The notes under the pieces were generated by a model. The model did no database searches and was not told the DNA's origin. It saw only the letters and a list, made by a program, of their open reading frames with translations. A program made the position numbers and the translations under genes. This document shows positions 1 to 11,100 of a stretch of 64,000 nt of DNA, piece by piece. How positions within the stretch are numbered: position 1 is the stretch's first letter; each line of letters opens with the position of its first letter. Origin of the DNA: Angiostrongylus vasorum (lineage: Eukaryota > Nematoda > Chromadorea > Rhabditida > Metastrongylidae); NCBI GenBank assembly GCA_018806985.1, contig JADANN010000099.1, positions 1,984,001 to 2,048,000 on the forward strand. Reading direction: 5' to 3'.

Positions 1-65
1 TTGATGCACTGAGAATGTCGGCTTTTTAAACTGGGACATTGCGGCACTTCTGTAAAACTTTCCAG

Positions 66-3000
66 GACCCAAATGAATACTGTCGCCGATGTTTTGAGGA
101 GTAGGAAATTGGTGGATCCCAACTCAATTCGGCAACTGGTATCCTCGAACGTGCCTATACTAAAGTTTCGCAGCTGTGATGGTGTTAATGTCGATCTCCA
201 GTTCAACAATATTCCGTCCATTCGCTCTTCACTCTTTGTAAGGACCTGTGTTGAGTTCAGCATGATCGTTCCAATTAGTATACATTGGATAAATGCGTTT
301 TTCAAAGCTGCTGAACTAAAAGATAGTCGTCGTGGTCTTTTCTCTTCGTACCACTTAAATATGTTGGCTCTCCATTTTCTCCAGGTGTGTTTTTCAACGA
401 AGTTTTAGTAGGAAACTTACAAATCGATATCTATCGCAAGCATGCTGAGATATGAGCAGAACTCGGCCATATGTGCAATATAGCAGGATCGATAGCACCG
501 TTAGAGTAAGAATTGGCTGAGAGAAGGGCAAAGCAAAGGGGTCGATTGGTGGGACGGATAATACGTGGGCTCATGGAATAAATAATCGCGGGTTCGAAGC
601 TCGCTTGAAGTTCAGAGCTTTGCTCATATCTCTCGCACTTATGTTTGCATTTCACCTAATAGCTTGCCATGTAAAAAGAATAGGCAGTAATTGAAGGGTG
701 AAAAATCGACATCAATATCTGGAATGCCTCTCAACGGTTTATCGTGACTGGGAGGTGTTCCTGGGTGTCGGGCTGCGATGTACAGCGAGGGGATTCGTTC
801 CCCCGACAGGGGTTTTCCAAGCTGAGGAGTCTGGCGATTCCATCAAGAAACCCAGCTAAAAGTAAACCAATACCAGGATCCACCACTGCCCTGGTGTCAA
901 ACTAGTGGCATGGTGGCAAATCTTCTGATGCACAAGGGCGGGGACTGCCTGTGATGGTGACAACCTGGGGCAGACTTTGGCCAGGCTGACCTCGGGACTC
1001 CAGGGAACCACAAAGGCTTAACCAGCAAATCTCCGAAAAATGGAGATTATGCTGGGGGCCCCCACAAACAGTGACGATAGTCCATCCAAGTATCCAATCA
1101 CATACATCTGGTATGAGTGGACCGTGTTTACTAACTTCATATCGGATGAAGTAAATTTGTTAGGACGTTAAGTACTATATCTACCGACGTAGATAACGAA
1201 CACTTCAGTTCATATATTCCCAAATTTCCACTCATCTTCACTTTTTCTTTGCCTCAGAAGCTATGTCACAATTTTTTGAAAACAAAAGGGTTTGCTTGGA
1301 ATTAGGATCAGCAAGACTTCTTGTTTTTAGTAGGAACATATTCGTTCCATAATAGACAAAATCAAGATTTATTTTGCGTCAATAATGAAATTTTATAAAA
1401 TTTAAGGCTACTCCCTTGCCTTTGTTGCCTGATATGATGTCTTCATGTCCATATCTGCAGCCAACGGTACCATGGCAAAATGTAGCAGAACGCTTGACTA
1501 CAGAGGTTAGCAGCTGTTAGCCATTTATACAGGTGGTGTTTAGAACGAAATACAGTCTGTATTTATCCGAAATCTTTACAGTTTCTCCTATCTGTCTGTC
1601 TACTATGCTGTTGATCACATGTAGTAATTTGGAAACTTTGACAACTCTACGTTTTTATCTGAAAAAAAAACTCAGTTCTGGCTTTGATTCAGAACGTAGC
1701 TCAACGTGGTGCAATAATTCAGCAAACAACCGATATCAAAAGGTTTATGTTAAGTTCATCGATAAATTTGAAGGCTTCTTGTACCACTACAGCGGAAGTC
1801 CCAACTTTGACGTCGGTTTTCTTAGTTGCCAAAGACAACCTTCATTCACTGCAAAAAAAGGTGTCAATTCGCTCATATCAGTTATCAGTGGGGATTTTCG
1901 TCAACAGCTTTGGGGAAAATCTGCGGTTTTCGGTGACGTTTTGGCACTTTGGCGACTGTTTGAGTCAGCGAGAACGAGATTTTAGCGCGAGTTTATTAAG
2001 AAATATCCCTGTTATTTCGTGCCATCTCCAAGAAAAACAGTTTCGACTAGAAAGGTAGTGCCACCTATGAGGTGACTGAAATCTGACTTCCTGTTTAAAA
2101 AATCTCATAATGTGTTTCGGGGCGGGTCGCGCAGTGGTAGAAATGTCGTTCATCAGAAGCACGGCGCTGGTTCGATTTAGTCCTGTGCTCACCAAGCCTT
2201 TCATCCCTCTAGGATCGGGAAATTAGTATTGGACTTGTCTGGAGAAAGTTCACTCTGTGCAATCCAAGCGGGAGGGCTCTAAACTGCTTATCTCAGGACT
2301 CCAGAGAGACCAGCATTCAACGATATTCATGACGAAAAGGAAGTACTCAAGCAGCAGCCGAACTCACTCTCAAAAAATTGGAAGACAATCGTGGATGGTG
2401 GATATGGGGAAATGAATCCAGTGCAAGAACTACTGGGATCCGCACAGTAGAAGTGAAAGGGTGGTTATGTGAAATAAAATGAAAAGATGTATGTTTCTTT
2501 ATATGTTATAGGACACGTGTGGCGCAGTGGTCGGAGGCGCCCTGCAACACACATGGAATCGATCCCCGCGCCCCTGGCCCACCAAGCCTTCCATCCCTCC
2601 GGGGTCGGCAAATTGATACCAGACTTCTTCGGGAAGATAGCAGCACTGGCTCGATACCTCGGTAGGCCACCGCGAGTCATTGTAAAGGCCAGATATGCAT
2701 GCATTCAATCACCTCCAAACGATACTTAAAGAAGTCGAATGCATGGCGCATCTCTCAGGGATTGAGCCATGCCGAGAGCTTTGTCCTTTTTTTTAGCTTG
2801 ATATGTTCCTTAACTGTAAATTTTGCAAGAAATAAATGTATGGAGGAATTGCGTAGCAGTGTTTTTACTTTTTATTTTCTGCCTACTACAAGTTTTACGG
2901 CAGGATATTATGCGAGATACAACCACAACTATGCTGAGATATAGATAAAGTGCATAGCGTTGGGTTTGGTTTTTGTTTCAATATGGGTCCCACCATTCGC

Positions 3001-5090
3001 CAGCAGCTTCTCAAGCCCCTTGAGAACCTCATCAACTGATTTCACCAGGAACTCTTGTGGAATGGAAGCCCTAAATCCTCGTATTCAGCCTTTAATTTCT
3101 TCTAGTTCGTGTTAGTAAAAAGTGAATGGAGAGCCAACACACCCTTGTTGTTTGTTAAGTTGACATTTTTTGGGTTAGGAGTAACCATTTGTTGACAGCT
3201 TGCCCTACATTCTGGTCACTGCAGTTGGAAAGACTACTTCCTTCTCGAAGCGCAGTTACAAATCCTTTAACCATGAGTTTTGCACGACAGATCTCGGTCA
3301 TCCTTCACGTCACCTTGAGCAGTGTTCCTTTAGCTGCTTTTTCTCCTTTCCGCGAGAAATAGAATCCTGCACGACGGAGACGGTGGGGTCTGATGCCATG
3401 TAGAATTTTGGGACAACAGCGACACTGGTTAGGCAAAACCTTCTATTTACTGTGATGTGGTCTATTTCGTTATGGTACCCTCCATTGGAAGACTCCCACG
3501 TCCAGCGTTGAGGGTGGGGCTTCTGGAATTGCGAGTTACCATGGATGGTCTTGGTCGTCATGATAAACTGGAAGAGCCGTTCACCCTGTTCGATCCATTC
3601 TAGTCGATAGGTCCTAATGTGACGTTCTTCAGACCTTCTTCTTGGTCCAATCTTGGCGTTGAAATCTCCAATGATGATCTTGAAGAATGTATGGTCTTCT
3701 CCGTAGAACATCTCCAAGTCCATATAGAACGCTTCGACTTCTTCTTCTTCGTCATAGTTTTATGTTGGCGTGTAAACGACGAAGATTGTCGAAGCCGGCA
3801 TTGATTCACATCTTTTTAATCGTAAACGTTCGATTCGGGTTGCAAGCTGTTCGAAGGAATCGATGAGTAGGGTGTATGATAAAGGTATACCTCTGACCTC
3901 ACAGGAAGTTATGGAGCTCCATCACAGTTGCAACACTCACATTACTCAGGGGCGAAATTATTGATGGTATCATTTGAAACGAAGGTGTTCAAGTGGAAAT
4001 CTCATTCTTAGGATTTCTACTATAAATCCTGCTTGCGAAAATCGTAATGTTTTTTAGAAGCATGAGTGGAAGGCAGCCCAGAATTTCCACAGCTAGGAAG
4101 TCGCAGAGATGTTTCTCATCAACGTTGAATCTGCTACATCGGCGTTAGCTTGTCTTTGTTCATGTACACAGCGTGGTGGCTTTGTCAAAGTCGTCAATAA
4201 TTTGACTAGACTAATCAAGAAGGGCGCCTGTGGCGCAGTGTTCGGAGGCGCACTGCAATACACATAGGATCGATTCCTGCGCCCGTGGCCCACCAAGCCT
4301 TCCATCACTCCGGGGTTGGCAGATTGGTGCCAGACTAATCTGGGAGGATAGCAGCACTGGCTCGATACATTGGTAGGTCACCGCGAATCATTCTAAAGGC
4401 CAGATATGCATTCAATCACCTCCAAAAATGCGTAATGAAGTCGAGTGCACGGCGCATTCCTCAGGGATAGATCGAAGCAGAAAGCTTTATCTTTTACCCT
4501 TTAGACTCATTAAAATTCTTTGTAAAGCCCAACGGCATTGAGCGCGCTATTTGAGATTTTTTTGACCCCATAAAAGCGGAACAAGTGAAAACTTGGTCAT
4601 TTGGATGTGAATTATTGTTTTGAAATGCCAACAGTTTCTCTCCTTAGATCTCGGAACGATATACCATGGATTCCAGTTCTTTAGAAGATCATGTATCAGC
4701 TGCTGAAGTAATAGTTAAGATGATTGACTACTACAGTCAGATGGATTTACTCAACGTTGCGATAGACACAACTGGAAAATGCTACCGGAGGTTGTTGCCT
4801 TCTCCTATTTCTGAAATTTTGTTAAGTATGAGGAGAAACTGTTAATTCTTGAATATTTCTACTTGTGGGATAAAATCGTTTTTGCCTCACATATTCCATT
4901 CAGGTTCACCGAGGACGAAGAGTGCGGCTCCATTGAGCTTATTGATCCGTATTTTCGAGAGATCCCTTTCCCAAATTCCAGATGTAATGTACAGAATAGC
5001 TCATATCTTGTGCAACAATCATTTTCTGCACTGAAGTCTGAATTAGAGTGCGGTAATCTACAGAAACTTATTCGCATTGTTTCATCTTGA
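66..5090 (+). CDS. Non-canonical poly(A)/poly(U) polymerase, 3' part (5' end outside window)
   Basis: Exons seen are 66-384, 4648-4790 and 4904-5090 (stop TGA 5088-5090). The first begins after the acceptor ACTTTCCAG and carries [14 protein letters not shown] (its Asp fits the third catalytic Asp of this polymerase beta-like fold) and the central-domain signature [17 protein letters not shown]. The last two are joined in phase (AG+G) and carry the PAP-associated part ([13 protein letters not shown], then SIELIDPYF). The family adds A or U to RNA 3' ends. The order of motifs matches the second gene at 8106-14982. The segment between HFLQ and ISERYTMD (about 30 residues, PVLP-type in the neighbour) was not found in the 4.3 kb intron, so an exon is missed or lost. 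The GS and DxD motifs would lie off the left edge. Family call is firm; A versus U specificity and activity cannot be told. Confidence 0.82.
733..1098 (-). repeat. Family C dispersed repeat
   Basis: A roughly 370-bp unit in reverse orientation. It shares its whole length with copies near 5478, 13558, 21130, 36900, 41268, 47510 and 47955 (landmarks GTGGATCAGAGGGAGATTT and GCCACCATGCGACT on the sense side, and CCCAGGAACACCTCCCAGCC near the end). No coding capacity was recognised. It is unclassified and non-autonomous. Confidence 0.85.
1680..1985 (+). pseudogene. Possible PAP-associated domain fragment
   Basis: After the acceptor-like GATTCAG at 1685-1691 one frame reads TWCNNSANN... then [11 protein letters not shown] and a further open stretch to 1985. 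The WC-N-N spacing followed by a V-x-F-[IV]-D block resembles EWCSNNPM ... VLRFVDYY in the nucleotidyltransferase gene at 14.4-14.8 kb. It could be a decayed third copy or an alternative exon. A second overlapping frame (1684-2058) is also open, so the frame choice is not secure. Confidence 0.25.
2112..2455 (+). repeat. SINE family B copy
   Basis: A tRNA-like head with box A near TCGCGCAGTGG and box B near TGGTTCGATTT. It is followed by the family body (ATCCCTCTAGGATCGGGAAATT, the GACTCCAGAGAGA block and the GGATCCGCACAGTAGAAG end). Relatives lie near 9810, 18545, 53728 and 63590. Confidence 0.8.
2511..2795 (+). repeat. SINE family A copy
   Basis: Box A TGGCGCAGTGG matches the Pol III consensus exactly, and box B GGAATCGATCC follows about 34 bases downstream. 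The rest of the unit (CTTCCATCCCTCCGGGGTCGG, then a GATATGCAT and GAAGTCGAATGCATGGCGCA block) recurs in about a dozen places in both orientations. It is a tRNA-derived SINE, not a functional tRNA. Confidence 0.9.
2855..2942 (+). repeat. Family D fragment
   Basis: Carries the family D junction TTTTATTTTCTGCCTACTA, then GGCAGGATATTATGCGA and ATGCTGAGATAT. It is truncated before the tRNA-like part. Confidence 0.6.
3250..3920 (-). mobile_element. RTE-clade LINE fragment, endonuclease region
   Basis: On the minus strand the endonuclease motif [11 protein letters not shown] is followed by [17 protein letters not shown] and [14 protein letters not shown], ending with [10 protein letters not shown]. 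This is the apurinic endonuclease domain of an RTE LINE. No reverse transcriptase follows, so the copy is truncated. Frameshifts occur on the upstream side, near 3720-3800. Confidence 0.9.
4222..4505 (+). repeat. SINE family A copy
   Basis: Box A TGGCGCAGTG and box B GGATCGATTCC are followed by the full family A body. It lies in the long intron just before the 4648 exon of the first polymerase gene. Confidence 0.88.
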
Positions 5091-5336
5091 GTTTCATTTT
5101 TAAACCAGACGTTCAGTTTGGCACTTGTTTAGTTGTTCTGCGATGTGTTTTGATAGTCCTCGATCATGTACGTACTTAACAAGACCTCCCAGTGCTTACG
5201 ATGTGTGATAACCACGTTGTTGTAGACAAGCCTTGGAGATGACTACCTATACTCTAGCGGCATTTTATGGGTATCTGTGAATTATCATTAGTTTACTTCT
5301 GTGTAACTGTCGCCCAGTTCTCGGATTTTTGTTACT

Positions 5337-5342
5337 AATAAA
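5337..5342 (+). terminator. Candidate polyadenylation signal
   Basis: AATAAA about 250 bases after the stop codon of the first nucleotidyltransferase gene, the first canonical signal downstream of it. Confidence 0.4.
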
Positions 5343-5477
5343 TATGCAGAATCGCCATAATGTTGTGTCATACGCGACGTGATAAGTGAAGAGTGGACGG
5401 GGTTTTTAATCTAATCATTACATAGAAGTTTGTTCCGAGAACTTCAATCGTATTCTCGGAACAATTATGATAGCGAC

Positions 5478-5850
5478 TCACCTACTTGGATGGCCCGTCT
5501 TCACTGGTTGTGCGAGCCTCAACATAACCTCCACTTTTTAGGAGATTTGCTAGCTTAGCCATTGTAGTTTCTGGAATCCCGAGGTCAGCCTGGCAAAAGT
5601 CTGCTCCAGGTCGTCACCACTACAGGCCGTTGCCGCCGTTATGGATCAGGGGACGATTTGCCACCATGCGACTAATTTGATACCAAGACGGTGATGGATC
5701 CTGGTATTGGTTTACTCCTAGCTGGGCTTCTTGATGGAAATTCAGGACTCCTTCTCAGCTTGGAAGATGCTGCTAGCGGGACGAATCTCCCTGCTGTACA
5801 TCGCAGCGCGGCACCTAAGAACCCGTCCTAGCCATGATAAGTCGAGAAAT
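5478..5850 (+). repeat. Family C dispersed repeat
   Basis: Forward copy beginning CTACTTGGATGGCCCGTC. It contains the GATCAGGGGACGATTTGCC block and ends at CCTAGCCATGATAAG. Confidence 0.85.
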
Positions 5851-6552
5851 CTTTGGCAGGGGATAGCGACTTACAGATGCGTGATTTGAAAAGTGCGTTG
5901 ATGATCGCCTAGTAGCAAGGCGCTGCTATGATTCCGACTGGCCTTATCGGGCCTTCCATTCCTCGGAAATTGAAAAACTTCAGCTTAATGATGAAACCAA
6001 ACTACTGCTCTTACTTTTCAAGGTTAAATTAAAGTCGGTACTGAATTAAGCACAACATTGACGTGAAATTTGCTACAATGTGTAATTTTCGTATGATTAC
6101 CAATACGGATTTGCTTCCACGACGTTGTTGAAGACTAAGATTTTTCCTTCAGAGAGATTTTAGATTAACAACGTTTAGAACTGCAGAAGAAGCGTTCATG
6201 GAGAAGTCCTCGGTGGTTAGCCGTATATAGTTGGATAACGTTCTAATAGGAAGGAGTGCTTGTGATGTTTTGAGTACCTGCATGTTCCTGTATACATGAT
6301 AGTGAAGTAATTCTGAATTTGATTGCCTTGAGACTGTAAAGTCGAAGAAAAATGGGACAGAACACCCAAAGACCTCGACAAATTCTGGCTTCGTCTTTCG
6401 TTTCCACCTCGCTCTTGAGTGACCTGATTTGAGAAGTACAATAGTTTGTAATAATAAAAAATAAATAACGATAAAAGATTAATAAAGCAAGAATAATAAT
6501 AGAAATAGTGGTTCCACAGTGACTTGCATTACCACAGCTTATGCTAACACTT

Positions 6553-6835
6553 AATAGCGCGTGTAGCGCAATGCTCGGAGGCGCCCTGCAATACACATGG
6601 GATCGATCCACTCGCCCCAGGCCCACCAAGCCTTCCATCCCTCCGGGGTCGGCAAATTGGTACCAGACTTGTCTGGGAGGATTGCACCACTGGCTTGATA
6701 GATCGGCAGGTCATTGCGAGTCATTGCAAAGCTCCGACATTCATTCAGTGGCCTCCAACGATGCTCAATGAAGTCGAATGTACGGCGGATCCCTAAGGGA
6801 TTGGTCAATGCCGAGAGCTTTATCCTTTATCCTTT
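6553..6835 (+). repeat. SINE family A copy with TTTATCC tail
   Basis: Box A is slightly decayed (TAGCGCAATGC); box B GGATCGATCC is intact. The 3' end reads GCTTTATCCTTTATCC, a short tandem tail shared with other copies. Confidence 0.88.
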
Positions 6836-6839
6836 TTTT

Positions 6840-7950
6840 TGTGGTAGCACTATTTGGCTTGATAAGGCATTCACCGTAACGTCAGCTTATATCAAAGAAT
6901 GTACTTTTTCAGTTTAACTTCACCACACAGAAGAGTTCGAAAGGTGCCAAAGCGTGCGGCAGAACAAAGAAGAACTTAGGAGATATATAGGGAAAAAGGG
7001 CATTAACTACTAACAACATACACAGAATAGCCCGAATCCAACTGAAGGAGAACTCGTTCTCCATTCAGCAAAGAGTGATAACAGCGTCCTCCAGCCGATT
7101 TCACAGCATATACGGAGTGTACTTCGCCATTTTTATGTCCACTTTTCTGGTTACCAAAGTAGTCCAGGACTTGCGAACACAACCGACTTGAAGAAATCCA
7201 CGAACGCCGTCCACAAAGATTATCTGACCATCCTATTGCGAATATCGATGAAACTGGATGAATGAAGCACGATCAGTTGAACAGGTAGAGTCCGACAGTG
7301 ATTCTGCTACATAGATCACCTCAGAACCGTACCTTCCTCATGAGCAGCGTACAGTCCTATTAAAAATCTAAACACTTTTGCACTGAAAACATCTGGCTTT
7401 GTTCAACGAACACTTCGCCCGCATCCGATGATCTCGACTGTCATTTGCTCAGATCTCTCCCCTTCCGCAACAAAGTGCCATGATCGACCAAACGATGCTT
7501 TTACTTTCTGATTGGGACTTAAGCATCCAAGTGGTCAGAGTCAGAAAAGTATTCAGGAATTAGTGGTTACGACAGTACCTTACAAACATTCCCAGCTAAG
7601 TTGTGGAAATAGTGCGCTCTATTCAAACAGGCTAGTCCTATTGACAGAGTTCGCTCGGCTGCTGTCGATCGGAGCTTCATCTTGGGGCTACCTCGAGTTG
7701 GGTCACAGTGACATGTGACTGTGTTCCGTGCAGAGTGCTTTCTTCGTCCACCTATGTCGGTCAGAACTATCTGTTGTCGGTTCGCGGAGAAATTGCGACC
7801 GATTGCCTCCGCTTTCAAGAAAGGCGGGTAAATCATTAGTTGCAAACATAGTGAGTCAGTAGGGCCTTTGTATCAAGGTCTTGCTATCGACTTTTCCCTT
7901 GTCTTCGTTTTTTTTGCTTCGAATTGGTTGTGCCTAGAATAGCGAGTTGC
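6840..7950. other. Intergenic stretch, nothing recognised
   Basis: Between the two polymerase genes. Short open frames on both strands (for example 7567-7845) show no domain, repeat or splice context that I recognise. A promoter for the second gene is expected here but no motif stands out. Confidence 0.5.
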
Positions 7951-7952
7951 AG

Positions 7953-8056
7953 GACGAGTCGCTGTTTCCTTTATTGAAGATGCGAAACAACGGCATCAAA
8001 CCCGACTGGAAGCTCTAGACAGGAAATTGGAAGAAGCAGATCGATCTAGGAAAACA
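7953..8056 (+). other. Possible upstream coiled-coil exon of the second polymerase gene
   Basis: After the acceptor GAGTTGCAG the frame reads SFIEDAKQRHQTRLEALDRK and then LEEADRSRKT, a charged helix typical of a coiled coil. A weak donor (ACA|GTTTGC) would join it in phase to an exon starting at 8166 after TTCTTCATTACAG. The alternative is that the gene starts at the ATG at 8106 and this is part of another transcript. Confidence 0.4.
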
Positions 8057-8105
8057 GTTTGCGGTGTACGGAAAGTTTCTTATTTCTAGGGCAGATTAAC
8101 GGGAA

Positions 8106-11100
8106 ATGTCCCATGGCCAAAGCATATCGCAAGTGCTAAAAGCTGTACAGATTTCTTCATTACAGAGTTCAACGCTTAACATACTCGATCGTTTGTCGGA
8201 GCGAGTATTGTCTTCGAACTCCCGCTTCGTGCAAGTTGGATCAACCGTCAATGGCCTCTCGTGTGATGACTCCGATATTGATTTGGTTCGTTCTATTATG
8301 GAATCTGATAGTGCTTTTCCTCCTGGTCATCGATTGTTATCACTTGACTTGACGGGCATAAAAAGGATAAACGATAAAGCTCGGGGCGTTGATCACTCCC
8401 TAAAGGATGCGCCATGCATTTAACTTCATTAAGCATCGTTGGAGATGACTGAATGCTTATCTAGCCTTTACAGTGACTCGCGGTTGTCTACCGATGTATC
8501 GAGCCAGTGCTGTTATCCTCCCAGACAAGTCTGGTACCAATTCGCCGACCCCGGAGAGATGGAGGGGTTGGTGGGCTTGGGGCACGGGGATCGATCCCAT
8601 GTGTATTGCAGGACGCCTCCGACCATTGCGCTACACGCGCCCCTTAGACAGACATAGTCCTTAAGAAGGCATACATTTACTATGTTGTGCTAAATGTCAC
8701 TACGATGCTTGTGAGATCAGTGGTAACTTATTGCTTAACATCAATGACATATTGGAAGGGTTTTGGAGTGTTTAAGTTTGCATCTCGAAGGATTTGTTGT
8801 TTAGCTGCATTTTTTTTTTTTAAATCGTTAACAGGAGGGAACAGAAATGTGGCATATGGAGGGCAGTTATTCAGGAACTTTTGCTGAGTTTGTTAGGTTC
8901 AAGAAGTGAAAAAGGCACTTATTGAAGAGCAAACTTTGCGTTGGGTTTCCTCACATTTCTAGAAATTCATGGGCGAAATTCTCTGCGCCAAAATCGGAAT
9001 TGTTCTAATCTCTTTTTTTCTTTTTGAGTTGGTAGAATCAACAAGATTTCCATCAGGTTAATCTTTTTAGTAGGGGTCCTATTACTCACAGTTTCTTTAG
9101 TGTCTGCTGTTTTAATCCTTCGTCATTTTTATTGAGGTGTTCTTCCCCACCGATGTTGCACGACGTTGCAGTTTCATGAAAGACTTCCATGGAAATGGGG
9201 ATTTCAAATTGAGTTTTATAACAGTGTTGTCGAAAATAATCACACGCGAGATCGAGGGTATCGGTATCTTCGTAAGAAGCAGTGTAGTTCTTCATCAGCT
9301 GCGGGTAAGCCTCCGTACTCACTGTTACTTCAGACAGAAAACTCCTGATATACGATGAACAGTTAATTTACATCCGCTGTCTGTGTTGACAAGTAGGGGC
9401 TTTGCAAGATCATCGCCTTCCTTACTTCCAAAAGTACTTTTGCAAGTGTTAATTAACGCATTACGTCCAACCATGCGAGAATACAGACGGCCAAATCCCT
9501 TTCATGAGCTAAGTTGCATCTAGTTTCCCGTTGCTTTTGCGAAAGCTAGGGAACTAACACATAACACTAGCGCCTAGTTGTAGGTCTGTTGTAAACTTCG
9601 AACAACTCTTCATAATTCGGATCCACTGCTGTCGTAGTAAACGGTGCAAGTTTTTTCACAACAAATAGTAATTTGTTGATAACTGAGGAACTTAAGGAGT
9701 TGGAGAATTTAACACTTTTGTATAAAGGACTTTCTTCTATTGCTGTTAGTGTACATATGATACACTGATGCAATTCAGTATATGTTACAGTTTGTGGGGA
9801 GCGGAGACTACACTTGTAGTGAAGTCTGTTGTCACAAGCACGTTGGTGGTTGGATCCCGCCCCGAGCTCACCAAACCTATCGTCCCTCCAGGGTCGGGAA
9901 ATTGCTGCCGGATTTGTCTGGGAAAAATCACTGTTTGCAGTCCAATAGAAAACGTTCTAGCCCGGTTATCCTAGGCCTCCAAGAAGAATCGGCTCCACCA
10001 GTCATCAACGACATTCAGGATGAAGTGAAAATCCTCAAGCGGCAGCCGAATCCACACATAGAATTTGGAAGACCTTCATCGATGATGGGTACGAGGAAAC
10101 GAATCCGATTCGGGACGTGGGGGATTCCCTTAGTATATGTGGAAGACAGGTCGTAAACAGTGATCTAATCCCTCAGTATTAGTCATATGAGCTGTCGCTT
10201 ACACCCACTACTTTTTCTTGATTATTTCCTCTCTATACTTGAGTCGCTTGCCAAAAACTTGTCTTGGATTAAACGGCAAACGTGCACATAAAATATTTAC
10301 TTCGGCGTTAGATTACCTTGGTCAGCAGAGGTACTATTGAGAAGTATGTATAACGGTTCTCTTCTCGTTATGTGTCTCCCACTTCTTTTTCTCTGAATCA
10401 GGGGACTTGCATGGATAAAGAACAGAAATCTTGGCATTACCAGTCCCAATCATTAGGTTGTAACACATGAAATGTCCGACTTTGGATGGAAATGTTAAAC
10501 AACCATAACTTTTTTTCATACTGAACTTCATTAATCGAAACACACACCATTAAAATTAGCAGATTTTTTCTAATAAGAAGCAAGTTTGTTTATTCCAGTT
10601 GCATAGTACTCTGAAGTTCTGGAAGCGGTGAATCTGTTGAGGCTACTTTTTTGCGTCAACGCGGTTGGTGAAACATTTCTCGCGAACGAAGTTGTCAAGG
10701 TGTTTGAAGAAGTGATAACCTATAAGCGAGAGATCTGGTGAATATGGCGGAGAGGCAAAGTTTCGTAGCCCAACTCGTTCAACTGCAGCGCTGGTTCCGC
10801 AACGTGAGGCCTAGCGTTGTCGTGGAGAAGCATTGGTCCTTTTCTGTTGACTAATGCCGGTCGTTGCTTTTGGAGTTTACGGTGTATTTAATCGATTTGT
10901 TGGCATTACTTTTCTGCATGATTGTTTCGCCTGGATTCAAAAAGCTGCGATAAATCAACCCGGCTGCAGAACACCAAGTAGTCACGGTAACCTTTTTTTG
11001 GTGCAATTTCGGCCTTAGGAAATGCTGTAGAAGCTGATCGCAATCCAACCATTGAGCTGAACGTCGCCGATTGTCGTACAAAATCCACTTGTCGTCGCAT

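Noticed and set aside
2511..2590. tRNA-like sequences at SINE heads as genuine tRNA genes
   Set aside because: The A and B boxes are present, but no full cloverleaf or anticodon arm follows, and the same head is repeated many times attached to the same body, which is how SINEs look.
2960..3110. Minus-strand stretch reading [18 protein letters not shown] as a transposase end
   Set aside because: The pattern is suggestive of a DNA-transposon C-terminus, but it is short, unsupported by flanking domains or inverted repeats, and I could not assign a family.
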